Shown here: piece by piece, positions 1-10,317 of the stretch
Layout of the letters: every line of letters starts with the position of its first letter
Numbering within the stretch: position 1 is the stretch's first letter
Assembly (NCBI GenBank): GCA_964526475.1
Contig: CAZGKF010000016.1
Location: 1-55,911, forward strand
Length of the DNA: 55,911 nucleotides
Direction of reading: 5' to 3'
Source of the DNA: CAYVTV01 sp964526475
Lineage (GTDB): Bacteria > Bacteroidota > Bacteroidia > Bacteroidales > GCA-2748055
Notes under the pieces: model-generated
Database searches by the model: none
Told to the model about the DNA's origin: nothing
Seen by the model: only the letters and a program-made list of their open reading frames with translations
Program-made: the position numbers and the translations under genes

Positions 1-2
1 AC

Positions 3-3000
3 ACCCCGGGCATAGGGCTTCCGGCAAGCGGCACAGGCAATATAGGAGCCTTTACTGCTACCAATACGGGCAGTTCACCTGTTACGGCTACTATAATTGT
101 AACACCCACTTTTACGAATGGAACGGCAAGCTGTCCCGGCCCGACGAAGAGCTTTACCATTACGGTGAATCCTAAAGCGGTGATAAACTCTGCTGCAACG
201 AAGACAGTTTGCAACAGCACGGCTCTCGATTATACGGCTACCAGTTCCACTGCAGGAGCTACTTTTGCATGGACACGTGCAGAGGTAACAGGTATTTCAA
301 ACCTCGCCGGGAGTGGAAGTACGGCCTATATTAATGAATCACTTACCAACACAACAATTGATCCCGTTGATGTAATATATGTTATTACCCCGTCTTACGA
401 CGGATGTCCCGGCACCCCTTTTAATCTCACCGTAACGGTAAATCCCGCAACAACAATAAACAGCGTAGCTACCTGGGATATTTGCAACAATACACCTTTA
501 GCTTATACAGCTACCAGTACTACATCCGGAGCTACCTTTGCATGGACCCGTGCAGTTACAACGGGCATCTCCAACGCGGCCGGGAGCGGAAGTACAGCCT
601 TGATAAACGAATCATTGCAGAATACAACCACAGAACCTGTAAATGTTGAATATATCATTACCCCCTCATATGGAGGCTGCCCTGGTACACCTTTTACCCT
701 TACCGTAAGGGTTAATCCGACAGCAGTTGTGACAAGCCCGAATTCACTTTCTTCCTGTGAAAATACGGTATTTACATATAACATAACAAGTTCGACACTT
801 GATCCGGCATTGATATTCAACTGGAGCCGCCCGGTAACAGCAGGAATATCGAATCCCGCAAACAGTGCTACAGGAAGTGTGATCAGTGAATCGTTGAATA
901 ATACTACCACAGCGCCTGTAAACGTTAATTATACCATCACCCCGCAGTTGAATGGATGTAATGGAACCCCGTTTACCCTGACAGTGACAGTCAATCCGGT
1001 TCCTGTTATAGTTCCGAATTCTCAGACTATCTGCAGTGGCAATATACCATCCATAATTGTAAGTGCGGATGTTGCCTTCACTACCTTTACATGGGAGGTT
1101 GTTAATATAGCAGGTCCGGTAACAGGTACTACAGTGGGTAATACAGGAAGCGGTTCCGCCTTTACGGAAGTCCTTACAGATACAGGCTCAGTGAGTGGGA
1201 CTGTGACATACCGTTTTATCCCGACTGCTCCTCTGGCTGCCGGAGGATGTACAGGAGTTGCTGAGGACATTGTTATAACAGTGAAGCCTGAGCCGGTTAT
1301 TTCCAATCAGTCTGTGGAGGTTTGTTCAGGAAATGCTCTTGACCACAAGATACTGCTTAATAATTTTCTTAATCCCGGTGATAATGTAACATTTACCTGG
1401 CCTCAGCCGGTGAATGATCCCGGTCTCACCGGTGGTACTGCACGGCCACTTGAGTCATCCGGTAATATAACTGATTTATTCACTAATACAACAGGTCTGG
1501 CTTTATCTTCTGTTTATACTGTTACTCCTTATTATGATGGCTGTGTGGGAAGCACTAAAGATATTGTTGTTACCATTGGTTCAGAGCCCGTTCTGGATCC
1601 TGATCTGAACCGCTTTGCCTGCAGCAGTTTGCCAACAGGCCTTGAGCTAAAGGGTGCTCCATTGAGTGTTATCCCTACATGGTATAACATTACAGATATC
1701 ACTGTTGGCCCTGGTCTTGTTGCAGATCCGGCAAATAATCCTGTTCCTCAGAACAATGTGGATGCAGATTACCTTCTGAACCATAAATTCCTTAATGAGA
1801 CAGGTTTCAACAGGACGGTTATCTATCGCGTTGTCCCATACTTTGGTACAGCCTGTGTAGGAGCACCGGTAGATGTAGTAGTTACTATCAGGCCTCAGCC
1901 GGTAATTTTACCGGGTCAGATGAAGACTGTCTGTTCCAATATCCCCGTCAATTATGAGATACTTCTTGTACCCGCCAATACCCCTGCCAACTCAAGGTTT
2001 AACTGGGGTGTTCCCCTTATGTCCGATGCTTCGGTGCAGGGAAGTGCCGGGGTTGATGTAGCTGCTGATCCACTGGGGACTTATCATTTTACAGATATTC
2101 TTGTCAACACCAGCGGAGTTCCAATTACGGCAACCTACAGTGTTACCCCCATAAGTGAATTCAGCTGCGAGGGTACAACAAGGGATGTATTAATAACAGT
2201 TAATCCTGAGCCCGCTGCTCCTGTGATCACAGGGAAAGATAAGCTTTGTACAGGTGAATCAAATCTGGTTTACGATGTGCCACCGGTTGCAGGTTCAACC
2301 TGGGCGTGGACAGTGCCTGCGGAAGTTGGAACAAAAACATTTGATTTCGGCACGAATGCCATTATTATGAATGCAGCTTTGGTTCCGGGCTCCGGTGATA
2401 TGACAGTTATTGAGACCAACAGCTACCTGTGTGCAGGCCCGGCAGGTTCATTGTTTGTGGAAGTCTTTAGTCCGGCTGACCAGGTAATAGTGGCAGGCGA
2501 AAATGAGGTTTGTGCCGGTGATACGGAGACATATACCATACCTTTAAATGCTGGATCACTCTATTCATGGTCTCTCCCGGCAGGAGCTGCCTTTAACGGA
2601 GATCCTTCTTCCAATTCCATAAGTGTTACATTCGGTACTTTAAGTGGTAATGTCTCAGTGACAGAAATTAATGTAGCAGGATGTGTTACAGTCCATAATC
2701 CGCTGTTTGTAACAGTAAGTCCTTTACCTTTTGCGACTATCAGCCCCAGTAAGACCAACATTTGTGATGGAGAGAATGTTACTTTCACTGCAGGACCTGC
2801 AGGAGCGGCAAATTATGAATTTGTTGTGGATGGTAATACCGAGCAGAACGGTGCATCGAACATCTTCGCAACGGGAAGTCTAAGCGATGGGCAGCAGGTG
2901 TATGTTATAATAACTACCGATAAAGGATGTGTCGGGGCCAGCAATCCTGTTACCATCAATGTATTCCCCAATCCTTTGGTGACCCTGGTTAGTTCTGATG

Positions 3001-6000
3001 CCGACAATATTATCTGCAGCGGTGAAGCAGTAACCTTTATGGCAGATGCTCCGGGTGCTGCAACCTACAACTTCTTCCTTAACGGGATGTCTGTGCAGAA
3101 CGGTCCGCTAAGTATTTTCACTACAACCTCACTTTCCGATCTCGATGAGGTGTATGTAGTGGCTACAACCATGCTGGGATGTGAAGGGACAAGCAATACC
3201 ATTGTTACAACAGTTAATCCTTTGCCGGCAGGTGTTCTCAGTGGCGATAATACTATCTGTCCGGGGACATCCACTGATCTGCAGGTAAATATTACAACAG
3301 GAACAGGCCCATATAGTGTTTCTATAAGTGGCTTACCAGATATTAATAACTACAATTCCAATGATCTTATTCCTGTGAGTCCTTCAGGGAGTACAACATA
3401 TACTTTACAGTCTGTCACAGACTTAAACGGATGTGCCAGCACTTCCCCTTCTCCGAACCTTAGCGGTACGGCAACGGTGAATCTGTACGATGATCTTATG
3501 ATTTCCGTACAGCCCCTGAGTAAGACAGTATGTGAAGGAACAAATGCGGAGTTTGTAATTTTCTTCTCCGGTTCCGGATCGGCTGTGCAGTGGCAGCAGG
3601 ATAACGGCGGAGGTTCCTTTGCTGACATAGCTGACATCCCCGGAGTTTTTTCCGGTACCGGAACAGGCACATTCACGGTGATCAATCCCGATCCTTCTTT
3701 CGACTCTTATCGATACAGGGCTGTTGTCAGCGGTACATGTCCTCCCGACATAATTTCGGATACTGTTGTTCTTACCGTATTAAATAAACCTGAAATAACT
3801 CTTCAACCTGTAAATGTTGCGGTATGTGAAGGTGATACAGCAATGTTCTTTGTGGAGACAGGCAATACCACCAATCCTGTTATCACCTGGCAGACCTTTA
3901 ACGGTTCATCCTGGGTACCGGTATCGGGGGCAATCTACAACAGTGTAAGCGATGATACGCTTAAAATATTCGGACCTGCATCAGCATTTGACGGGCGTCA
4001 GTATCGTGTTGTGGTGTCAGGATCCTGTGCTCCTTCGGTTAATTCAAATTCAGTGATACTTACAGTTTACGAGCGGCCTGAAATAACTCTTCAGCCTTTG
4101 AATGTAACACAATGTGAAGGACTGAGTACTTCATTTACCATTAATACAGGTGTAACCTCTTCCCCCGCCATTCAGTGGGAAGTGTTTGATAATGTTTCCT
4201 GGCAGAATGCATCAGGTGCACCTTATTCCGGCGGTAATACCGCTACTCTGACTATTGACCCGGTTTCATCTGCTATGAACGGATATCACTTCCGGGCTGT
4301 GGTTGGCGGAACATGTCCGCCTGCTGTAACATCTGCCGAAGCAATACTAACAGTAAGTGAGATACCTGAAGTTACTCAGCATCCTTTGAATGTTAGCGAG
4401 TGTGAAGGAGAAACGGTATTCTTTGAGATCAGCACTGGTGTAACCACCAACCCCTCAATTTTCTGGCAGGTTTCCACCGATGGCGGAGGTGTCTGGGCCA
4501 GTGTGGCCGGGGCTCCTTACAGCGGACAGAATACGACTATTCTGACCATAAACGGTATTACCTCCCTCATGCATAACAACCTCTACCGTGCGGTGGTACA
4601 GGGGGACTGCACACCACAGGCAGAATCAAATCCGGCACTACTGCAGGTTCTTGAGAAACCAGAGGTGACAGGACATCCCGTTGATGCTTCTGAATGTGAA
4701 GAAGGGGTAGTGACTTTCACAATAAGTACCGGCGTAACCACCATCCCGGTAATAAGCTGGGAGGTCTATAATGGTACGCTATGGGCACCGGCATCCGGAG
4801 TTAAGTATAGCGGTGAGACCAGCCTTACGCTTACTGTCAGTGGTATTGATTCTTCGATGAATAATTACCGTTACAGGGCAAAAGTTGAGGGTACCTGCTT
4901 ACCTGCCGTGTACTCAGATGAGGCAAATCTTGTGGTATATGAAAAACCTGAAGTTACCACTGATCCTTTGGATGTAACTATTTGTGAGGATGGTAATGCA
5001 AGCTTTACTATCAGTACAGGTAATACTACTGATCCATCCGTTCAGTGGCAGGTTTCCACCAATGGAGGTGGAAGCTGGAGTGATGTTAGCGGCGCTGGTT
5101 ATTCCGATGAAAATACGGTAACACTGAATGTGCTGGGTGCTGTTTCTTCCATGAATGAGTATCTTTATCAGGCTGTTGTTTCCGGACTATGTGCAGGAAC
5201 TGTTGTTTCCGGTCAGGCTGAACTTACGGTAATTGAAAAACCCGAGATTATCACTCCTCCTGCCCCTGCAGCGGTTTGTGAAGACGGAACAGCTTTATTC
5301 AATGTGGATGCAGGTGTTACTACAAACGCGGTATACTACTGGGAAGTAAACGATGGAGGCGCGTGGTTTGCAGCCAGCGGAATTAAATATTCAGGTCAGG
5401 GAACCACCACACTCACTGTCAGCAATGTTTCATCGGATATGTCGGGTAACCAGTACAGGGTGACTGTCAGCGGAACATGTGCTCCGGCAAAGGTATCCGC
5501 CGGTGTAGCACTCACGGTGTATGAGAAACCGGAGATAGTGGGACAGCCTGTAAGTGTTCAGATATGTGAAAACGATAATACATCATTTTCTGTTGATGCA
5601 GGGGGTACAACGGTTCCGGTTTATACCTGGGAGATTTTCGACGGTGGTACATGGAATCCGGTTTCCGGAGCAGTTTATTCCGGTATTGGTACGGCAAACC
5701 TCTTACTCAGCAATGTGCCTTCTTCAATGAACGGCTCTCAGTTCAGGGTTGTTATTACCGGAACATGTACTCCTGAGGCCATTTCCAATGTTGTGGTGCT
5801 TACCGTTAATGAAAGGCCTGAAGTAACAGTTGATCCTCTGCTTGTAACTGCCTGTGAGAATGACACTGTATTCTACAGTGTTTCTGCAGGTCTTACCACT
5901 GATCCTGTTTACAAGTGGCAGGTATTTAACGGGACGGTATGGTCGACCATTACCGGAGGCAAGTACTCAGGTTTTACCACCGATATGCTTGCAGTTAATA

Positions 6001-9000
6001 ACATTACCTCCGATATGAATGCTTATCTTTACCGTGCTATTATAAGCGGAGCCTGTGCCCCGAACGATACTTCGGCAACAGCGGCACTTAATGTTCGCGA
6101 AAAACCGGAAGTGTTCACACAGCCTGTTGACCGCATAATTTGTGAGGGCGAAACAACCACCTTTGAAGTGGATGCAGGTGTAACCACAGATCCCGGCTAT
6201 CTCTGGGAGGTTAATGATGGCGGAGGATGGGTGACAGCAAATATCCCAAATCATGCCGGATACAATACATCTGTTCTTACTATTACCAGCGGGAATTCTG
6301 CGATGGATGGCAATCTTTACCGCGTTGTTATCAGCGGCTACTGTTCACCTGCGGATACTTCCAACCAGGTTGTCCTGAATATACTTGAGAAAGCGGAGAT
6401 CATTCTCCAGCCAATAGATACCACGGTCTGCCGTGGTGCTAATCTTACATTCTCGGTGAATGCAGGAGTTACAACCAATCCTGTGTACCAGTGGCAGGTT
6501 TCGACCGATGCCGGTACAAACTGGGCAAATATACCAGGCGAAGGCAACTACCTTGGTGTAAGCGGTCCTGTTCTCAGTATATTTAATGCAGATTCTGCCC
6601 AGACGGGTTACCATTACAGGGCTTTTGTAACAGGTACTTGTGAACCCCCGGACACTTCACTTTCAGCCATACTGACGGTAAACACTCCGCCATTGATCAC
6701 CCTTAATCCTGAAAGTAAGACAGTATGTGAATTTACTGCTACCAGTTTCAGCACAACAGCAGTTGGAACTACTCTAAGCTACCAGTGGCAGGTTGATATG
6801 ACTGATGGATTTGGCTTCAGGGATATGAGCGATACCGCAACAATCTATTCCGGAACGACTTCCAATACATTGAATGTGTTGAATCCGGCAAGAAGGTTTA
6901 ATGGGTACCGTTACAGGGCTGTTGTTACAGGAACTTGTGCACCGGTTGCTTATTCCGGGTTTGCAATGCTCACAGTAAACACTGCACCTGAAATCATTGA
7001 CCAGCCCTCTCCCGATACTATATGTGAATTTAACAGCGTGAATTTCTCAGTGAATGCACAGGGAGCAAACCTGAGTTTTATCTGGCAGGAAAGCGCAGGT
7101 GGAGGGCCATTCCTTGATCTGATGGATACGGCTTCATATATCGGAACACAGACTCCGTCTATGAATATCTTTAATGTTCCCAGGACGAAGAGCGAAAACC
7201 GTTACCGTGTTATTATACAAGGAACGTGTAATCCCCCGGCAAGTACAAATCCGGTTGAACTTATAGTGAAAACAAGCCCTGTTGTTACTGTACAGCCTCT
7301 TGATACGATTGTTTGTGAAAATAACCCTGCCTTCTTTAATGTTACAGCAGAAGGATCAGATCTTCAGTATCAGTGGCAGGTTAGTACCGGTGGCTCTTTC
7401 AGCGTGATACTGGATGGAGCTCAATACAGTGGTGTAAATACTTCTGAGCTTACCGTATCAGATCCTCTTCCTGCAATGAATAATTACAGTTACCGCGCTG
7501 TGGTGAGCGGTTCGTGTGTACCACCGGTGAATTCACTGGCCGGGAAACTCGGTGTAACAGAAAATCCTGTGATATTATTTGATCCTGTGGATGAGGAGAT
7601 ATGTGAAAACGGAAGTGTGAGTTTTACTGCGATAGCAAATGGTCCGAACCTTGTTTACAGATGGCAGGTTAACAGTGGTGCGGGATTCTCTGATCTGAAT
7701 GATAACGATAACTATTCCGGAACAACAACTTCTGTTTTGAGCATAACGGATGCTCCGGTAAGTTTCCATAATAATCTGTACAGGCTGGTAGTGAGTAATT
7801 CATGTTCACCGGTAAATTCAGCTGAAGCAAGGTTGACAGTAAATGCCAATCCTACTGCAAATATTACCGGTGATGGCAGCTTCCCGCTTGTTTGCGGAGG
7901 CACCGATCTGAACCTTGACGGTAATCCTGCTGGCGGAACAAGCACGTATATCAGTCACAGCTGGACAGGATCAATAGCACCTCTTAGCACAATGATACAG
8001 CAACAGACAGTTTTCAACACCCTTGTTCATGGCACATATAATCTTACCTATACTGTGACCGATGACAAGAATTGTAAGGGATCTTCCTCGGTAGTTATTG
8101 ATAATGACAGACCGGATGCAAGGTTCATTTCAAATGCTGTTCCTTCCTGCGGGTACCTTATGGTTGATTTTACAAACCAGTCGGAAAGAGCAGTAAGCTA
8201 TGCATGGGATTTCGATGACGGAAGCCCACTGGATAATACAGAAAGTCCTTCATATGGATTTGAGAACTTCGATCCAACGGGGGCTGTAAGGTATTATAAT
8301 GTGATACTGGAAGCTACTTCCGCAAAGGGATGTAAAGACAAGGATTCAACTTTTGTGATCATTTATCCTAAGGTGGATCCTACATTTGATATTGATCCAG
8401 AAGAAGGTTGTCATCCTTTGGTTGCCAACCTTGTTTCACAACCAGGGGCGTATTCTTATGAATGGGATTTTGGTGACGGACAGCAGGTTACAGCAGGTTA
8501 TGCTGTGGTTCATGAGTTCCGCAATCTTGAAACTGCTATGAAAACGTATGATGTAAAGCTTACCACTACATCATACTATGGTTGTAAGGCAGACGTGACA
8601 AAGCAAATAACTGTTTATCCCTTGCCGCAGCCAAGTTTCTCGGTTTCCCCGTTGATACAGACTTTCCCCAGCGCTACAGTTTCTATTACAAGCCTGGTAA
8701 GTACGGGTCCCTGGAGTTATCTGTATCGTTTTGGTGATGGCAATACCTCAGGCAATACGGATCCTGTTCATACGTATTCCGAACCTGGTACTTTTACCAT
8801 AACACAGATCATTACCAGTGGTATGTGTGTTGACAGTGTGAAACAAACCGTAATAATTAATCCTACACCTCCTATAGCCGGGTTTGTTAAACCAAATCCC
8901 GGATGTTCTCCCTTGCAGGTTCAATTCAGCAATACATCCTTATATGCTACCTCATATCTATGGGATTTCGGTGACGGCGGAGCTTCCACCAAGCGTGATC

Positions 9001-9695
9001 CGGCTTACACATACTTCGATCCCGGAACGTATGTGGTAAGACTTACCGTATCCGGTCCTGGCGGGTCGTCAGTTCATCAGGAAACGATTGAGATATATGA
9101 GACCCCTATAGTTGGATTCAGTCTGGCTCCCGATACTGTGTTTGAGGATTACAAACCGGCCAAGTTTTTTAATTTCACTATTGGAAGTGCAAGCTATCTG
9201 TGGGATTTCGGAGATATCAATGAAGACACGGGTGATAAATCATCCCAGAACACTTCAACAGAATACGAGCCGGTTCATGTGTATGAACATCCTGGCTGGA
9301 AAGATGTAATGCTGATAGCTTACAATGATAAGTGCAGTGATACATTATTGAAAATCAAAGCAATACTTGTCCTTCCCAGGAAAGAATTTCTGTTCCCGAC
9401 TGTTTTCAGACCAAACCCGGGTGGACCAAGTGATGGTTATTATGACAGGAACGATCCTAATTCAAGGAACAGTGTATTCTTCCCGGGGGTAGCAGACGAT
9501 GTTCTTGAATATAATATGTATATCTACAACAGATGGGGTGAACTGGTATTTGAGAGCAACGAGATAAACAGGGGATGGGATGGATATATTAATAAACGTA
9601 TGGCAGCACAGGGTGTTTATATATGGCTGGTTAAAGGGAAGTACCTTAACGGAGAAAACTTCCTTTTCAAAGGAGACGTAACTTTACTCCATTAG
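3..9695 (+). CDS. Giant T9SS-secreted PKD/Ig-repeat surface protein (5' end outside window)
   Basis: The reading frame is open to the left edge and the first in-frame start-like codon (GTG at 165) lies inside a domain, so the true start is upstream. About 3230 residues are visible. In order: roughly a dozen Cys-containing PKD-like/Ig-like domains (to about 3480); 15 tandem Ig-like repeats of about 97 residues (3500-7845), each with a VCEG/ICEN-type Cys near its start and an SGTC/SGSC-type Cys near its end; five PKD domains with WDFGDG-type motifs (about 8200, 8457, 8726, 8958, 9197); and a C-terminal gliding-motility-associated (CHU_C, type-B sorting) domain with YNRWGELVFES, GWDGYI and GVYIWLVKG (9370-9692). 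This is a cell-surface or secreted adhesin exported by the type IX system. A PorP/SprF gene lies 620 bases downstream, as for SprB/SprF. The coding DNA looks more GC-rich than its neighbours. The ligand is unknown. Confidence 0.93.
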   Translation, partial: TPGIGLPASGTGNIGAFTATNTGSSPVTATIIVTPTFTNGTASCPGPTKSFTITVNPKAVINSAATKTVCNSTALDYTATSSTAGATFAWTRAEVTGISNLAGSGSTAYINESLTNTTIDPVDVIYVITPSYDGCPGTPFNLTVTVNPATTINSVATWDICNNTPLAYTATSTTSGATFAWTRAVTTGISNAAGSGSTALINESLQNTTTEPVNVEYIITPSYGGCPGTPFTLTVRVNPTAVVTSPNSLSSCENTVFTYNITSSTLDPALIFNWSRPVTAGISNPANSATGSVISESLNNTTTAPVNVNYTITPQLNGCNGTPFTLTVTVNPVPVIVPNSQTICSGNIPSIIVSADVAFTTFTWEVVNIAGPVTGTTVGNTGSGSAFTEVLTDTGSVSGTVTYRFIPTAPLAAGGCTGVAEDIVITVKPEPVISNQSVEVCSGNALDHKILLNNFLNPGDNVTFTWPQPVNDPGLTGGTARPLESSGNITDLFTNTTGLALSSVYTVTPYYDGCVGSTKDIVVTIGSEPVLDPDLNRFACSSLPTGLELKGAPLSVIPTWYNITDITVGPGLVADPANNPVPQNNVDADYLLNHKFLNETGFNRTVIYRVVPYFGTACVGAPVDVVVTIRPQPVILPGQMKTVCSNIPVNYEILLVPANTPANSRFNWGVPLMSDASVQGSAGVDVAADPLGTYHFTDILVNTSGVPITATYSVTPISEFSCEGTTRDVLITVNPEPAAPVITGKDKLCTGESNLVYDVPPVAGSTWAWTVPAEVGTKTFDFGTNAIIMNAALVPGSGDMTVIETNSYLCAGPAGSLFVEVFSPADQVIVAGENEVCAGDTETYTIPLNAGSLYSWSLPAGAAFNGDPSSNSISVTFGTLSGNVSVTEINVAGCVTVHNPLFVTVSPLPFATISPSKTNICDGENVTFTAGPAGAANYEFVVDGNTEQNGASNIFATGSLSDGQQVYVIITTDKGCVGASNPVTINVFPNPLVTLVSSDADNIICSGEAVTFMADAPGAATYNFFLNGMSVQNGPLSIFTTTSLSDLDEVYVVATTMLGCEGTSNTIVTTVNPLPAGVLSGDNTICPGTSTDLQVNITTGTGPYSVSISGLPDINNYNSNDLIPVSPSGSTTYTLQSVTDLNGCASTSPSPNLSGTATVNLYDDLMISVQPLSKTVCEGTNAEFVIFFSGSGSAVQWQQDNGGGSFADIADIPGVFSGTGTGTFTVINPDPSFDSYRYRAVVSGTCPPDIISDTVVLTVLNKPEITLQPVNVAVCEGDTAMFFVETGNTTNPVITWQTFNGSSWVPVSGAIYNSVSDDTLKIFGPASAFDGRQYRVVVSGSCAPSVNSNSVILTVYERPEITLQPLNVTQCEGLSTSFTINTGVTSSPAIQWEVFDNVSWQNASGAPYSGGNTATLTIDPVSSAMNGYHFRAVVGGTCPPAVTSAEAILTVSEIPEVTQHPLNVSECEGETVFFEISTGVTTNPSIFWQVSTDGGGVWASVAGAPYSGQNTTILTINGITSLMHNNLYRAVVQGDCTPQAESNPALLQVLEKPEVTGHPVDASECEEGVVTFTISTGVTTIPVISWEVYNGTLWAPASGVKYSGETSLTLTVSGIDSSMNNYRYRAKVEGTCLPAVYSDEANLVVYEKPEVTTDPLDVTICEDGNASFTISTGNTTDPSVQWQVSTNGGGSWSDVSGAGYSDENTVTLNVLGAVSSMNEYLYQAVVSGLCAGTVVSGQAELTVIEKPEIITPPAPAAVCEDGTALFNVDAGVTTNAVYYWEVNDGGAWFAASGIKYSGQGTTTLTVSNVSSDMSGNQYRVTVSGTCAPAKVSAGVALTVYEKPEIVGQPVSVQICENDNTSFSVDAGGTTVPVYTWEIFDGGTWNPVSGAVYSGIGTANLLLSNVPSSMNGSQFRVVITGTCTPEAISNVVVLTVNERPEVTVDPLLVTACENDTVFYSVSAGLTTDPVYKWQVFNGTVWSTITGGKYSGFTTDMLAVNNITSDMNAYLYRAIISGACAPNDTSATAALNVREKPEVFTQPVDRIICEGETTTFEVDAGVTTDPGYLWEVNDGGGWVTANIPNHAGYNTSVLTITSGNSAMDGNLYRVVISGYCSPADTSNQVVLNILEKAEIILQPIDTTVCRGANLTFSVNAGVTTNPVYQWQVSTDAGTNWANIPGEGNYLGVSGPVLSIFNADSAQTGYHYRAFVTGTCEPPDTSLSAILTVNTPPLITLNPESKTVCEFTATSFSTTAVGTTLSYQWQVDMTDGFGFRDMSDTATIYSGTTSNTLNVLNPARRFNGYRYRAVVTGTCAPVAYSGFAMLTVNTAPEIIDQPSPDTICEFNSVNFSVNAQGANLSFIWQESAGGGPFLDLMDTASYIGTQTPSMNIFNVPRTKSENRYRVIIQGTCNPPASTNPVELIVKTSPVVTVQPLDTIVCENNPAFFNVTAEGSDLQYQWQVSTGGSFSVILDGAQYSGVNTSELTVSDPLPAMNNYSYRAVVSGSCVPPVNSLAGKLGVTENPVILFDPVDEEICENGSVSFTAIANGPNLVYRWQVNSGAGFSDLNDNDNYSGTTTSVLSITDAPVSFHNNLYRLVVSNSCSPVNSAEARLTVNANPTANITGDGSFPLVCGGTDLNLDGNPAGGTSTYISHSWTGSIAPLSTMIQQQTVFNTLVHGTYNLTYTVTDDKNCKGSSSVVIDNDRPDARFISNAVPSCGYLMVDFTNQSERAVSYAWDFDDGSPLDNTESPSYGFENFDPTGAVRYYNVILEATSAKGCKDKDSTFVIIYPKVDPTFDIDPEEGCHPLVANLVSQPGAYSYEWDFGDGQQVTAGYAVVHEFRNLETAMKTYDVKLTTTSYYGCKADVTKQITVYPLPQPSFSVSPLIQTFPSATVSITSLVSTGPWSYLYRFGDGNTSGNTDPVHTYSEPGTFTITQIITSGMCVDSVKQTVIINPTPPIAGFVKPNPGCSPLQVQFSNTSLYATSYLWDFGDGGASTKRDPAYTYFDPGTYVVRLTVSGPGGSSVHQETIEIYETPIVGFSLAPDTVFEDYKPAKFFNFTIGSASYLWDFGDINEDTGDKSSQNTSTEYEPVHVYEHPGWKDVMLIAYNDKCSDTLLKIKAILVLPRKEFLFPTVFRPNPGGPSDGYYDRNDPNSRNSVFFPGVADDVLEYNMYIYNRWGELVFESNEINRGWDGYINKRMAAQGVYIWLVKGKYLNGENFLFKGDVTLLH
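3500..7845 (+). repeat. Array of 15 tandem Ig-like domain repeats within the adhesin
   Basis: The TGTGA(A/G) coding for the Cys-Glu near each repeat start recurs at about 3527, 3820, 4108, 4395, 4690, 4982, 5277, 5565, 5853, 6140, 6430 (here TGCCGT, Cys-Arg), 6725, 7022, 7313 and 7602, a period of about 290 bases. Each unit has a P-x-VCEG start, a central W(Q/E)V strand, a YSG turn, a Y(R/H)YRAVVSG strand and a closing Cys. Neighbouring copies share DNA stretches, such as the GAAATAACTCTTCA start near 3790 and 4080, which suggests expansion by duplication. The paired Cys residues could form one disulfide per domain in the oxidising envelope. Confidence 0.85.
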
Positions 9696-9743
9696 GGGCT
9701 TACTAACAAATAAATGAAAATAACTTATTCCTTAGCGGTAACG

Positions 9744-10022
9744 GAGGGTGTCTAAAAAGTCAATAATGATTTTGGTATACTTACAAATTAAAAGTTCTTT
9801 TCAAAATTTACTTGTATTTCTCGCCCTGGGCAGCTTAAAAGATTTAAAGTGCATAAATTCAATAAGTTAAGCTGCCCTTACAGGGCGAAGTGTCACCTCA
9901 ATCATTTACCCAGGGCGTTGCCCTGGGCTGAGTTAAGTTGGGCTTTCAGCCCGAAAGAAATACTGAATATATTCACAATTTGTAAGCGGATCATAATTTT
10001 GAAACACTTTTTGGACAGCCTC
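9744..10022. mobile_element. MITE-like non-autonomous element with 46-bp imperfect terminal inverted repeats
   Basis: The left end (9744-9789) starts GAGGGTGTCTAAAAAGT. The reverse complement of the right end (9977-10022) starts GAGGCTGTCCAAAAAGT. Aligned by hand without gaps the two 46-base arms agree at 33 positions, and both finish in the identical CTTACAAATT. The 279-base unit has no transposase gene. Its interior carries three hairpins. No target-site duplication is evident beside it. The GAGGCTGTC ends resemble those of IS1182/IS4-like transposons, so mobilisation in trans is plausible but inferred. Confidence 0.7.
9822..9953. repeat. REP-like nested hairpins inside the inverted-repeat element
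   Basis: Three inverted repeats lie in sequence: a long imperfect one pairing CGCCCTGGGCAGCTTA (from 9822) with TAAGCTGCCC...AGGGCG (9868-9887); a perfect CCCAGGGC-GTT-GCCCTGGG hairpin (9909-9927); and GGGCT-TTC-AGCCC (9940-9952). This style of GC-rich 'CCCTGGGC/GGGCTTTCAGCCC' palindrome is a common dispersed repeat in Bacteroidota genomes. A 68-codon open frame across it is a by-product of the repeat. Confidence 0.6.
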
Positions 10023-10240
10023 TCGCACATTCTCAACCCTGGTTCTTTTCTATAAAGGTTTAATCCCTCCGGAATTTAAAATATCCTTAAACTTCGACAC
10101 TTTTTATAAATGTTTTATCAGCTATTAATTGCAATTGCTCAAATTTGGCCAATGTGTCAATGAATAATAAGAGGTATTGTAACCATTTCTCAGGAAATCC
10201 GTTTAATTTTATACTTTAGTTTCTTTTTTTTGTTGAAAAA

Positions 10241-10248
10241 TAAATTTG
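10241..10248 (+). promoter_or_regulatory. Putative -7 box upstream of the porP/sprF-like gene
   Basis: TAAATTTG matches the Bacteroidota -7 consensus TAnnTTTG and lies 70 bases before the ATG of the PorP-like gene. No clear TTTG -33 box is present at 19-21 bases upstream, so this is tentative. Confidence 0.35.
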
Positions 10249-10317
10249 TTGACTGAGAAGGAGATAGTTATATTAAGCGATTCATTTACGATCCCTTCAG
10301 TGGCATAAACCTGGAAG

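Noticed and set aside
3500..7845. Repeats as a CRISPR or non-coding tandem array
   Set aside because: The 290-base units are in frame, diverged and encode Ig-like domains.
9740..10030. Target-site duplication around the MITE-like element
   Set aside because: Bases beside the two ends (AACG on the left, TCGC on the right) do not match, so no duplication can be claimed.
9849..10055. 68-codon open frame on the + strand in the repeat element
   Set aside because: Its translation comes from the REP-like hairpins and terminal arm and crosses the element's right end; no domain or start signal supports a gene.
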